Assembly (NCBI GenBank): GCA_004154925.1 | Contig: QJNS01000073.1 | Span: forward strand, 124,001 to 188,000 | Origin: Monosporascus cannonballus | Taxonomy: Eukaryota; Ascomycota; Sordariomycetes; Xylariales | Direction: 5' to 3' | Length of the DNA: 64,000 nucleotides | Shown here: positions 32,250 through 44,435 of the stretch, in pieces | Position numbering within the stretch: position 1 is the stretch's first letter | Layout of the letters: each line of letters opens with the position of its first letter | The notes under the pieces: model-generated | The model's database searches: none | What the model was told of the DNA's origin: nothing | Seen by the model: the letters and a program-made list of their open reading frames with translations, nothing else | Made by a program: the position numbers and the translations under genes

Positions 32250-33600
32250 AAAAAAGAAATAACTTCGTTTTCTTCGCGAAAAAATTCTTTGACGCCTGGA
32301 TGCTATGAACGAACGTATTTTTCAGCTTGAGAAAGATAATAGCGATTTTACAATGTCTCTTTAAACCGCTTATAAAAAACTTAAAGAAAAAAGAAAAGCG
32401 CCCGAAAACGGGAAACCCTTTCGAACAAACCAGGTTATTTAGCTAAATTCTACTAGAGAATTAAAAAAGGTTTTTAAATCTCTTAAGCGAGAAGTTTTCG
32501 ATAGAACTTTAACCAAATTATAATTGTTCCTAATATAATATCGAGCATATTTTAGGTACTTTCTTATTTAACTAGTTATGCCAATTATACGAATCGAATT
32601 CGTAATCGAACGATTTACTAGAGATGCAGTTATTTGGTTCGAGTCTGCTATAAGAAAGTATATTATTTTGTTAATATACAAATAAACCTGGAAATAATAT
32701 AAATTTATAACGATTACAAATAATTTGAATAAGTATTACCGAAGGTTTTCAGAATAATATACGAAAAAATAAAAGCCGAAATAAAAATTCAGTAATTATG
32801 TTAAAAAGGATTAATATTTAATTACGGTACTATATATTTAACTGTTATTTTAGTTAAATTAGAGATAAAAAGTATTAATAGTTAAATCTTTCAGCGGTTT
32901 GAAAAAAAAAGAATAAAAAGAATTTTTTAAATTTGATCGGCCTAATTATTTGTTAAATTACATTATTATGGCAATTAAGATTAATAACCGATAATATGCC
33001 TGGCGTACCAGGAATATTCGAGGAAAAAACGATAATAAGTTTCGATATACGGCTAATACCAGCGTTTTTCGACGTCATAACACCTTTTACAACATACAAC
33101 CAAAATTTATAGAACTCGGAATAATGCAAAAATAAAAATTAGAGCTAAGTTAAATATTTTAATTATAACAAAATAGAGCATAAGGCAGAATAATATAAGG
33201 CACCTAAAAAACCTCGTTAGGATAATTAGGAATCTGTACCCGAAAAATAATCCAGAGAAAATTAAAAGAATAGAAATAAAGCTATTAATATGATCTAGAT
33301 TAACTATATACCAGGCCTTCCATGGCGAAAAATCTAATAAGGGATACGAGAAACTAAAAAGTTGACTTAGTAAGTAGCGCGCCAATAACAAGAAGAATTA
33401 CAGAAATAATTACGAAAATACCAGGATTAAATAGAAAAAGTTTACCTTGGAACCCTTCACCAATACGGTAAAATAGATACTATATACTGTCGACGACGAA
33501 AATACCTTGATTACGAAAAATGGAAATAATATATTTACGGAACAATTACCCGTATATATTATAAGACATTTACTTTTCTCTACCGAACGAGAAATAACAA
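32250..33600 (+). pseudogene. gag of the chromovirus
   Basis: The plus-strand translation contains a coiled-coil-like stretch near 32.3 kb and, at about 32.60-32.66 kb, ERFTRDAVIWFESAI, matching the capsid segment 'F.GDA..WF....' of Gypsy gag. Stops are frequent. The minus-strand open frame at 33391-33107 is a hydrophobic shadow. Confidence 0.65.
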
Positions 33601-34949
33601 AAACAATAAATAATAATATTGATATTTTTCATTTATAACCGTAGAGAATAATATTTACTAGTTAGCCGAAACAGAAAACGGGCTCGAAAAAAGGTAATAT
33701 CCGTAAGAAAATCATTTTTGAGGTTATAAATAATATTATTACTAAACGGAAAAGGAATTGACTTAGAATATAATAGAAATATATTGCCAAAAAACGATTA
33801 TAAATGGTTATTTAAAATTAGTATTTATTATAAATCCGAACATAAAAATTATTAAAGAAGAATTACGTTAATTTAAAAGTAAACTTTGAAATAATAATTA
33901 GCACGACGTATGATAAAATATGGTCGAACTTGTGAAAAATAATTTACCTGATAGAGGAAAGAATTATAATAGAATTAAAAATAATTAATAGAGTACGAAG
34001 AAATAATATACAAATAATAATAACGACAAATATAGTAGCTTAACGTATTATACATAGAAATATAAATAAGGTTCGATAAACTCAAAAAAAAGTTTAAAAA
34101 AAAGGTTACTTATAAAAAAGTCGCAGAATAACGACACTAAAAGAAGTTAAAAAAACTTTCAAAAAAGGCATTGAATGTAATAATAAAAGCCGCTAATAAA
34201 CTTATTACCCTGGATATACAAATTGGAATATATTAGTATATCGTAATAGTGGATAACGGAATTTTGGGCGGAAAGTATATTGTATCGGATATAATTAATA
34301 GGTTTAAATTATTATAAAAATACAAGTTAAAACCTTATATAGTTACGAATGCCGAAAATAATAAATTCGCGTACGATAATAAGAAGATTATATGCGAAAT
34401 TACTCGTATCGCGATTTTTATTAAAAGACGATACTAAATAATTAATCGAGATATCGTATTAGAAATAACAATATAATTTTAGGATTATTATGGATACGTC
34501 AATACTGAAAATTGATTAATAATAGGATTAGCCAGATAAGGCTCGCGTTATGTCTTATTAATAAATAAATAAAATTAAAATTTTAATATTTAATTAAAAA
34601 TAACACGGAATGCAGACAAAAAAATACTATAAATATCGTTTTATCCAAAAATATAAGATATAAACAAATAGATAATAAAGAAAAATACAACGTATCATTA
34701 TTACTATTAAAGCGAAATCAAGGTAATTAAATAATAATCTAGAATAATAACTTTAGAAATTAAAAGATTTAATTAAGGTGTTATTATAAGATTACCGATA
34801 TAAGCAGCTCTTTAAAAAGAAGGTTGATACGAAATTATTAAGAGAGAGCGAATAAGATTATGAAATAATCCTTAAAAAGATTTTCTACGAAATTCTACCT
34901 TATTTTCAACTTTAACAGAAATAAAATACCCGCTTTTAAAGAATGCTTA

Positions 34950-35750
34950 AAAAGTCGGTTACAAAAAAGATGGATTCGACCTTCGAAATTATTAACAGAA
35001 TATTTAATATATTTAGTACTTAAAAAATTATAACTTACGGTTAACTATCGATAATTAAATAACATTATCACGAAAAATCGAATATTATTTTTCTTAAATA
35101 GGGAATAAAAAAGCAATTTTACGGAATTAAATAATTTATAATATTCCATTTTAAAGATACATAAAACTTTATAAAAATTAGAAAATTATCAATTAAACAT
35201 AACTTTTAGAACGAAATACGGATGATTTAAGTACTTAATTATATTAATAGGATTTACAAACGTATTACAAATTTTTTAACGGATATTAAATTACGCATTA
35301 CGGAAACATCTTGATTTTTTTGTTATAAATTATTTATACGATATTTTTATTGTTTCGGAAATAAAAAGGCATTTGCACAATACGTTATAAAGGTCTTTAA
35401 GCTTTATGAAATGCAAGTTTATTTATTAATGCAAAATAAATTAATTTTATATATATAAAATGGAATATTTGAAATATATTATTATTTCAGGATATATTAA
35501 AATAGAAATTAAGAAAATTGCTAAATTACGAAATAGAGAACCCAAATTACAGTTTAAAAACATAAGTATTTTTTAAATTCGCTTATTATTATAGGAAGTT
35601 TATTCGAAATTTCAGCAAAATAACTATATCTCTAATAAATCTTATAAAAAAAGTTTAAATAAATATCAAAAACAGAAAAAATATGTTAAGAAATTCAAGA
35701 TGCGATTATTAACAAGTTAATATTAATTATGTACGATCTAAATCGCCTCG
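34950..35750 (+). pseudogene. Reverse transcriptase of the chromovirus
   Basis: Around 35.20-35.40 kb the plus strand reads TFRTKYG, then FKYLIILIGFTN, then ALRKHLDFFVINYLYDIFIV. These match the family segments '[21 protein letters not shown]' and 'L..YLDDILIYS'; the catalytic YLDD reads YLYD. The RT end (YDLNRLVKLKTD at about 35.74 kb) is the same sequence with which the window begins. Confidence 0.8.
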
Positions 35751-36299
35751 TTAAATTAAAAACAGATACCTCGCATTATACGTTAAATGTAATAATTAAT
35801 TAACGAAGCAATTAAGGCAAATTATACCTTATTATATTTTTTTCCGTATTATTTAAAAGGACTCAAACGTAATTACGGCATCCTAAATAAGGCATTTATG
35901 GCTGTCATTATGGTTTTCCAAAGGTTTTGGAATTTTTTAAAGAGAAACTTATAAGACAATAATTAAAATATATAAAGAAAATTAGCAAATTTGGATTTCG
36001 CTTTTATTCGTAAAAGGAGCTTAAAAAATAGCAAAATAAATATCTTAAGTAGGCAACCAAATCTTAAAGAAAAATTGGTTAAAGTTAGTTATATAGTTTT
36101 TAACATTATTATAGAAAAATATTTAGGTTTATAACAAATTAAAATAATTCGAGCAATACCTTTTGATACATATTAGAAAATCCAGCATTATGATAACAAC
36201 CTCCTAAAAGACTCAAAAATAAATAAAATACAGGTTTTCGAAAAGTTTCAGAAAAGTCTAATACGAAAAATATACGAATATTAATTATATAGATATCTA

Positions 36300-37200
36300 A
36301 GGCTTTACAAAACGTTTAAGAAGTTATAACGTACTTATTAATTGCCTAAAATAAAATCTATAATATAAAAGTTTATATAATAATACAATATTTGCGCAAA
36401 AATAAAGGCTCGACGACATATACTATACGAAAAATTATAGCAATTACTAATTACAAAATAACCGTAGTATTTCGTTATATTCGACTTTACTACCAAACTC
36501 CTTATATTAAAAAATCTCTTTCCAAAAGTATATTACGATAACATTTTAGTCATCGTCGATCTAATCACGAAAGTTTCTTATTTCGTACCATATTATAATG
36601 ATATAAGCGCCGAATAAATTGCATACACTTCTTAAATCTATTTTTAATATATGCGAAATATTAATACAACTCATTTTAAATAAAGATTTAATATTTTAAT
36701 TTAAGTTTTAATTAGGCTTTATAACAGAAATTAACTTAAATTATAAATTATTTAACGTTTTAAAACCTTGAATCAATCAATAAATAAAATAAAGAAATTA
36801 TATGTTAGAAACTTATTTACGGTATTATATTAATTACGAACAAAATAATTAAGTTAAAATATTACTTATTATTTAATTAACCTATAATACCAGTTATTAC
36901 GAAAGTATTAAAATAATATTTACAAACGCCAAATCTGGTTTTATTTCAAAGATTTATAAAGAAATACGTAATAATAATTTGATTAATATTAAAGTAATAT
37001 TTACGTCGGAATAAGTACGATAATTATATTATAAAATAAAAACGGAATTAGAATTTGTATAAAATTAAGTAACTAAATGTTTTAATTTCAAAAATAAAAA
37101 AGACTAATTTTCAAAAAAGAGAAAATAGTTTACTTTGTTAAAAAATATTTAAATAAAATACCCAAACAAAAACCTCGATTTTAAATATATCGGTCCATAT
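36300..37200 (+). pseudogene. Integrase of the chromovirus
   Basis: At about 36.48-36.61 kb the translation reads FDFTTKL and YYDNILVIVDLITKVSYFV, the catalytic-core segments of Gypsy integrase. Here the second catalytic Asp (VIVD) is retained, unlike in the left copy. Stops interrupt elsewhere. Confidence 0.8.
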
Positions 37201-37358
37201 ACAATTGCTAAGAAGAAGTTAGAAAACAATTATTAATTGCAATTATTACTAAAAGTTAGACTTTATTTAAACTTTTATATTTTTTGTTTAAATTAACAGT
37301 AAATATAATTAAAGTATATACGGCATAAAATAAAATGTAAATAAAAAAGGATATGATG

Positions 37359-37506
37359 TACGATATGGAAAAAATATTCGATATACAAAAGAAAAACGTA
37401 TTTACTTAGTACTTGATCAAGTGGAAAAAGTACTCGGACTTCAGGAACACCTAAGAACCCGCCAAAAACCTTATTGGTACCTAACGCCTATTAAAGAATT
37501 TTTACC
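37359..37506 (+). pseudogene. Chromodomain of the chromovirus integrase
   Basis: The translation YDMEKIFDIQKKNVF, then after a stop YLIKWKKYSDF and, further on, AKNLI, is the same chromodomain as at 1702-1850 with different RIP-type changes. The retained LIKWKKY segment, with the aromatic Trp, is typical of the methyl-lysine cage region. The two copies together fix the domain's identity. Confidence 0.8.
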
Positions 37507-37684
37507 GGTAACGAAAGGCGTACCCTAGTTAACGGTCGATTAATTAATAATATCGACTTCGGACCAACCGGTTAGAAGCGCGGCCTACGTTAACGTAATA
37601 GTCATAATAGCAGCTTTTAACTGTTTTTATTTTTAACGTTTTTGTTTTTCCAATTCGTCCAATAACTGAAGATTACGTTATTGT

Positions 37685-37799
37685 GATGATATGCACAGCT
37701 AGTCCTTATAAGGTGCATTAGAGTGTCCAAACCCCAATTGGGATTTGAAATTGCTGATCTTTTAGTATTGTCGCTAGCGCCGCACTCTCGTTATCTTAC
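37685..37799. repeat. 115-bp short repeat, copy 3
   Basis: This is the best preserved copy of the family at 31011-31125: same 115-base length and orientation, ending 'GTTATCTTAC'. It is inserted exactly where the chromovirus similarity stops, so it probably truncated the element or marks its broken end. Flanking bases ATTGT/ATTAT are a near match to a 5-bp target duplication. Confidence 0.7.
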
Positions 37800-37804
37800 A
37801 TTAT

Positions 37805-37836
37805 AATAGGCTTAGTGATAGAGATATAAGCCTATT
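37805..37836. other. 9-bp perfect inverted repeat
   Basis: AATAGGCTT (37805-37813) and AAGCCTATT (37828-37836) pair perfectly around a 14-base loop, right after the third 115-bp repeat. It could be a terminator-like hairpin of a short element or an element end. Function unknown. Confidence 0.5.
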
Positions 37837-40800
37837 TTGATATATAGCGATATACGAATGTAATGTGAAAAGCCGGCCACCGGTTTCTAGAAACATTATT
37901 AGCGTATTAAATATAATAATATTAACAAAGCATTTCAAATCAATATTGATATATATTTAAATTAAATTAGAGATTTTTATTAAAAGACAATTTAATATTA
38001 TAATAAAAGACTTTTGAAAATGTTATTTTCATAAAAAGAAATAGAATTTAGTTATTACGTTAAATACAAAATGTACAGTTTAATATTATATATATTAAAA
38101 TTCAAGATTTTATTATAATTTACATTTTAAAATATTTCATATATTTCAAGTCAGTAGGTTATTTCAAAAATCAATGATTTATTAATATTTCTTAAAATAT
38201 AATAATATAATTTGAATTTTTTATTTACTTGTTTAAATTAATATTCAAAAACGGGTTTTAAAAATAAATTTAGAAGTTAAAAACAAATATTAAAAAAATC
38301 CAAATTTAAAAAGATATTAAATTTAAAACTATTAAAAGCAATGTTTAATGTGTAATTAAATGAAAACATTACTTTACTAAAAGGAATATTTAAAAATCTT
38401 TTAAATATTTAATTAATATGCAAATGTAATTAAAATGTTTTACCATCTAAATCTTAAGTGATCGTTTCTAGTACGGCTTAAATTTGAAATTTAAGCTTTG
38501 TTTTTTTTATTTGAAAAAGGTAATGCTTTTCGTTATAAAATGTATTGTTAAAATACATTTTATTTGTTTTTTTCTTTTTGCAAAAGTTTTCGTTAATGGG
38601 GTAAATATTTTAATTTTTCGAAAAAAAGCTTTTTTCAATTTTCGTTTCGTTAGCATATTAATTTATCAATTATTTTTCTGCATTTTATTAATAAGTTTAA
38701 AAATTATATTTAATTTTACGTTATTTATTTAAACGTATTTCTTTATTGCGTATATTCTATAACCAAGTTTTAATTAAAATGTTATAAATAAATATTTATT
38801 ATAAATATAATATCTATAATTTAAATATTTTAAAAAATATGGATAAGTAATTTTATCGAAATGTAAATTGTTAAAATCTAGAAAAACCTTAATACATATT
38901 TTTACAGTTAAATTAATACGAATATTATATAAATTCTATCAATTTAAACGAAATGTGTTTTTTAGGATATAATCTATTATAATGGAATTAATTAAAGAAT
39001 TTTATAAGCTTTTGTAACGATATAAATAATTTTTAATTTTTATATTTAAGATGAAGATTTTCGAAAAAAAGAAATAATGTTATAAAAATAAGGGCTTTTA
39101 TTTTAAAAAGATTTTTTTGAAAGGTTTAACGCAAATCGTTATTGTTAAACTCCGGCTAAAAAGGTTTGGCCGTTTAATATAATTTCAATAATTTAAGTAA
39201 TTTATTTTTAAATTGTATAAATTTAATATATTTGTTATGTATTTATTATAAAATAAAAAGATATATATTAACTAATTTTACAAGTAAATGATTACTTATT
39301 TTTCTCTCCGGTTAATTCTTAATTTATGTTTTTAATTAAAGATATTATTTTTTTTTCATTAAGAAAAAGCCGAACAAATTTTTTTATTAAATATTTTATT
39401 AAATTACCTTTCTTTGTATTAATACCTGCTAATTAAGACCTTAGTTCTGATATTGCTTATATCTTTAAATAAATATATACTAGATTCGTTATATCAAAAG
39501 ATTTTTTATAAATTTCTAAATATTTCTGTATTTTATCAGATATTTAAATAAATCGCTTTTTATCCTTATATCGTAAATTTCTCTTATTTTATGCATATTT
39601 TTCATTTTGGTTTCTTATTATATCATTTTTTATAATTTGTGTTAATATTTTTGGAAATTTCTATTAAAAAATAAATAAAATTATATAAAATTTAAGTTTT
39701 AATAGAAACTTTAATTATAAATTATTATTTAGGATATTTAAACGATTTTATATTAACTAATATATCTAAAATCGCATTCTAAACCGCTATAATTCGTTTA
39801 AATATATTTAATAAAAAATGTTTGTTTAAAAAAATTATATTTAACTTTTTAATTATAATATTTGTTTTTTAATTATCCATAAATTCTTTTTTATTTTGGT
39901 TTTTTATTATAATAATTAAAATAATTTTAATATTAATATTATTTTAATTATTATAATTTATTATGTATGTTTTTGTAAATAATAAATATAAATTCGAAAT
40001 TAATATTTACTGCAATTATTTAAATATTTTCGTAATTACGTTTTTCATAAGCTAAGTCCGTTAATTAACTGTTTATCTTAATTGTTTTTCGAATAATTAA
40101 ATATAATATTAAAAAAACAAATTTAAATATTTAATTAAATTCTTGTATTTCTTTTTTATTTAACTTTTACATGTTAATTAAGTTGCAATCTTAACGTTTT
40201 ACATTATAAAGCTTTATTAAAACTTAGATATAAATATAATCTATTTATAAAAAATTGTTTTTATATTATAATTAGTATATATTAAAAATATTTCTAAAAT
40301 TTAGATATAATAATAATTGGAATTTGTAATTTTTTAATAAAATAAAAATTATGAAAACTGTATTAGTTTTTTCATCATAAAGAAAGTATTATTGCAATAT
40401 AATTATATTTTAGTTTTTCCTATAAAGAACATTTAATAATGAAATTTATTATATCTAAATATTATGGTTTCTTTTAAACTAGTAATATTTTCAGCCTTTC
40501 TTAAAACTTATGTTATTATAGTACATTTTAAAATATCATCTGTATTTTCGAAATGATATCGAAAATTTGTTTAAGATTTATTGCAATATAAGATATTTAT
40601 AAAATGATGATTTATAAATATAATGCATTAAATTCTTTTAATATCTCTTCAATATATATAACTTTTACAACCTTTCTGTTTTCTATATTTTCGGATATGC
40701 CGTATGTTATAATATAAGTCAATGTAATTTGGCAATAGGCTAAGTAGTACTTTGGTATAATATTATAAAATATATAATTAATTTTCAATAATTTGTTTTA

Positions 40801-43037
40801 AAATTTGACCATTTTGAATAATTGGCTTTACTGTTCGTAAACTTTCTTTATAATATTAAAGTCGAAATTTGCTCTTTTTAATGTATTATAATTATAGTTT
40901 TTTAATTTCTGAGTCGTAATAAAACGGCTAAACTCGTGATAATTCGTTTAAATTTTAACTTAAAAACATTTCCTTTAAAAAATATTTAAACCTTTACAAA
41001 GTGATAATAATAACCCTAATTTCTTTTATTAATAATGCGATAATTAAATTCGGTGTTTTTTTACTGAAAAGAATAAAACATAATACGGTATAAATTATTT
41101 TAATTGGGTCGTTATGCAATTATTAAGTTTTACTCATAATTCGAAATACTAGTCATAAATTTAACAAGTTGTATTAAGTTATATCAAATTAATATTAGTT
41201 TGTTAATAATTATATTTTAAATTTTTGGAAAGATTTTTTACTCAATAAATTTATTTGAATTGTATCATTAAGGTGAATAACAACTGGAGTAAATTTCTTT
41301 GAATTCCGCATATATTTTCTCTCGTAATTAACAAATTGAAAAAGAGCCTGTATTTCTTTGATTATGGTCAGTATTTTTTAAGTTGTAATCAAAACAACAT
41401 TTAAATATTTATTTTAATATGTTATATGTTAATAATATATCTTAAATATTCATACTTTAATTTTAAAACTCACTATTTTGATTATAATTAATTGTGTCTC
41501 AATTTGTAAAAATTACCCGATTTCATAAATGTATTTTATATATAACTCTTTGGTTTTTGATAATAGAGGATGTTGTTAAAGTAATATATTAAACTAGTAT
41601 CCTAGCTTTTTATACTATATAATTTATTATTTCTTAAAAGGTTTCTATTATATTTCAAAATTTCATTTATAATACTATATATTTATATAATACGTATTTA
41701 TTTTTGAAAATACTATTTATGTATGCTCTTAAATTTACGTAAGATGTTACTTATTTTTAATTCCGAATATTCTAAATTCAATGACTTTATAAAATTGCCG
41801 TTTTACTTTGTAAATTAAATATTATAGTAAAAGAATTTTAACAGTAATAATATGTAGCAAGTAATAATTAACTACAAGCCGCATTTTCTTATTTTTCCGA
41901 GTGAGAAAAATATGAACTATTTTTCGAGTACCTTTAAAAGTTAAATTTATATTTTGTACTACCGATTTTTACAGTATTGTTTGACAGGGTACAATTCGTT
42001 TCTATTTAAATTATATATTACGTAAGACTTAATTTTTATACCTTTTTAATAGAAACTTTGTAATTCAATTTGCTATACATTTGTAATTTTATATTAGGTT
42101 CTTTTTGGAATAATGATTCATATTTAATATATCAGCATAATATATCAATTCACTTTCTAAATTTTTAATTGTTATTATTTTAAGTCGATATTTAATTGCT
42201 CAAATTACGGTTCAACAATATCAATATACTGACTTTACGATATTTATTTATTTTATTGATTAATAATATATATAATTAATTTTATATAACTCGTTCTTTA
42301 ATCGATTAAATAGTTAAATTAGTATTATCCTGGTTATACTATAATTATATCATAAATCTTTAGTAGTATAATATCAAAACTAATTATTTAATATCGTTGT
42401 TGAATAAACATATGGAAATAATTTTTTTCTATTTAAAGTGTCTGTTATCATAAACGAACTATTAACTTTATTTATACAAAGTAATGTAAATTATAATTTG
42501 GATTCTTTTGATAATTTAAATTTCTTAACAATATTAAGTATACCATAGTTTCTGTTTAAGGTTTTGTAATCTATTATTATGATATTCTGCTATATTTTAA
42601 TCAGTATTTCTAAAGAAATAATATTCTTAGCGTTTTTCAATATATCATTCAGAATTCTTCTATAAAATCATTTTTTGTTTTTTTATGTTTTGTTATTTTT
42701 CGGCTTTTTTAAAAGCAAATATTGTTTTTTTTTCGAAATAGATTTAGCGAATTATTTCTGTTTTGAAATTTGAATTATATTTAATTCTTTTATTTATACC
42801 TTTTCCCAGCGAATTATCTTCTTAAAGTTACGTAATTATCTTTTATTTTATCGCGATTTCTGGTTTTATTATTAATAAATCCTTTTTTTATATTGTATTA
42901 TATTATATTACATATATATATTCTCTTTTTATAAGTTTTAAATACCGCTACGAATTGTCTCTTAGCAAACCTTTTGTTTTGCGCATTTATAGTAAAGGCT
43001 AATTGGAAATAGAAATCGATAATAATGCTTTTGAAGA
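37837..43037. other. AT-rich region, no recognisable genes
   Basis: Both strands are closed. The 82-codon plus-strand frame at 38484-38732 is almost all hydrophobic residues encoded by T-rich DNA and shows no family pattern, so I do not call it. The only repeat I find is the partial LTR-like block near 39.26-39.52 kb. The texture is that of heavily RIPed retroelement DNA. Confidence 0.55.
39260..39520. repeat. LTR-like repeat family D, partial copy 1
   Basis: The stretch around 39435-39500 ('AATTAAGACCTTAGTTCTGATATTGC', 'CTTATATCTTTAAATA') matches 60570-60640 and, more weakly, 46860-46990. All three are in the same orientation. Copy 1 is strongly degraded and its left limit is vague. Confidence 0.45.
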
Positions 43038-43039
43038 TA

Positions 43040-44433
43040 TAGTGGGGGTGCAAAAGTCTCGGTAAACTTCTGCACGCTCCACAAAAACGCGTATTTCTTC
43101 CACTTTAACGCCAACACCCTTCATGCTTTAATCATAAGTAAACAACCCAATTTGGGTCCAATTGCTTCGCGAAAAGAATGGTTACCTTATACAAGAACGA
43201 AATAGAAATCCGAAAAAGATTTAGGCGACGGCTTTACCGAAATCGCGAAAAAATACGGAATATCCTCTATTACCGTCTGGGGCGTCTGTAATCGCTATAC
43301 GCGTTAAAATTCAGCCCAATTTTTATTACGTTCGGGTCGCCCATATAAATTTCGGCCGGTTTAAAAAAAATATTTATAAGGATGTATTAACTTTAATTTT
43401 TTTATATTTATCGTTAAATTTACCGAATTATATTATTTATATATTTTTAGATAAATTTTAACGTAATAATTTCGCCAAAAGGGAATAATATATTAATACG
43501 TATTTTAACGTTTATTTTTAACTCCGAACTATATAAAGTAAAAGCTTTTTTAAGCTTTAAAATAACGCAATAAACCCCCCGAATAATAACGGAAAATTAT
43601 ATTTAACAACGAAACGAATATGGACCGTAATTGCAGTAAACTGGTAAAATAAGTTTTCCGCCGAAAAAAATTTTAATATGTTATCTTTTTTTATTTTAAT
43701 TATTACGCCAATTATTAACCGTTTTTTTAAATAACAAATTCCCGTTTATTACCCAAATATATATAGCCCCGATACAAAAAAACCGGCCAGACGTAAATGT
43801 TTTAAGGTAGTATCCGGTATAGAAAACGGAACTTCCTAATAATCCTTAATGGGGACCTTAAGGCCGCCCGGAGCGGAATAACCGGCCGCGTTTATCGTAA
43901 TTACTTCGACGAATACCTTTCTGAATATTTCGATGGCGACTTTATCTTTATGCAAAATAACGCTTCCGTCTATACCGCCCGAATCGTAAAAAATAGTTTT
44001 AAAGGCAGGCCGTCGAAATGCTGGAATAACCCTTATATTCGCCCGACTTAAACCTTATCGAAAACGTATAAAAGTTATTAAAGAAACGTATCCAAAAAAA
44101 GAAACCGAAACTTAGGTTATTCGGCAATACGCAAAAAGCATTAAATTTACTTATTATTATTATAATTGCTATATGGAAAAAATTCGCAGAAAATATATTA
44201 AATAACTTAATAAATAATATATTAAGGCGGATCCAAGCTATAATGGCAACTTAGGGTTAGTATACGAAATATTAAAGTAATTTACCGTATACGTAATTTA
44301 ATTATCTATAAGTAATTAAAATCGCTAGTAATTTTATTAAAAGTTAATGGAAAAACATATAAGTGAAATTATGAAGGTAATAGCTGGAAATATGGGGTAT
44401 GGAGATTAAACCGAGACTTTTGCACCCCGACTG
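43040..44433 (+). mobile_element. Tc1/mariner DNA transposon with TIRs and TA duplication
   Basis: The element is 1394 bp long. Its ends are inverted copies sharing GGGGTGCAAAAGTCTCGGT. The right end reads CAGTCGGGGTGC inward; the left end reads TAGTGGGGGTGC, one of the two differences being a RIP-type C-to-T. It is bounded by TA on both sides (43038-43039 and 44434-44435), the Tc1/mariner target duplication. Inside is one plus-strand transposase pseudogene. The element is distinctly less AT-rich than the DNA it interrupts, so it inserted after most of the surrounding RIP. Confidence 0.95.
43155..44275 (+). pseudogene. Tc1/mariner transposase, inactivated
   Basis: Residues near the start read LPYTRTK, then DLGDGFTEIAKKYGISSITV, the N-terminal helix-turn-helix that binds the inverted repeats. 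Next comes a GRPYKF hinge ('GRP.K' motif). The catalytic half shows GTLRPPG, then FMQNNASVYTARIV, where the family has 'FMQDNAP.HTA', so the second catalytic Asp is Asn. After a frameshift YSPDLNLIENV follows, the DD34E-type motif with the third acidic residue retained, and the end is YTKY. Several stops and at least one frameshift break the gene. It is non-autonomous and dead. Confidence 0.9.
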
Positions 44434-44435
44434 TA

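Larger units (their letters stand above)
31763..37680 (+). mobile_element. Nearly full-length RIP-degraded chromovirus (Ty3/Gypsy with chromodomain)
   Basis: This element begins with its 5' LTR (31763-32120) and keeps the standard order: gag (about 32.25-33.6 kb), protease region, reverse transcriptase (about 34.95-35.75 kb), RNase H, integrase (about 36.3-37.2 kb) and chromodomain (37359-37506). The 3' part matches the left-hand element (1-2 kb) for nearly 2 kb. It stops at about 37680, where a 115-bp repeat begins, and no 3' LTR was found. Length without the 3' LTR is about 5.9 kb, normal for the class. Every domain is broken by stops. Confidence 0.88.

Noticed and set aside
33107..33391. 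94-codon minus-strand hydrophobic frame
   Set aside because: It lies opposite the gag region of the chromovirus; shadow.
38484..38732. 82-codon plus-strand frame rich in Phe, Leu and Ile
   Set aside because: T-rich DNA yields such frames by chance, and the flanking sequence is RIP-type.
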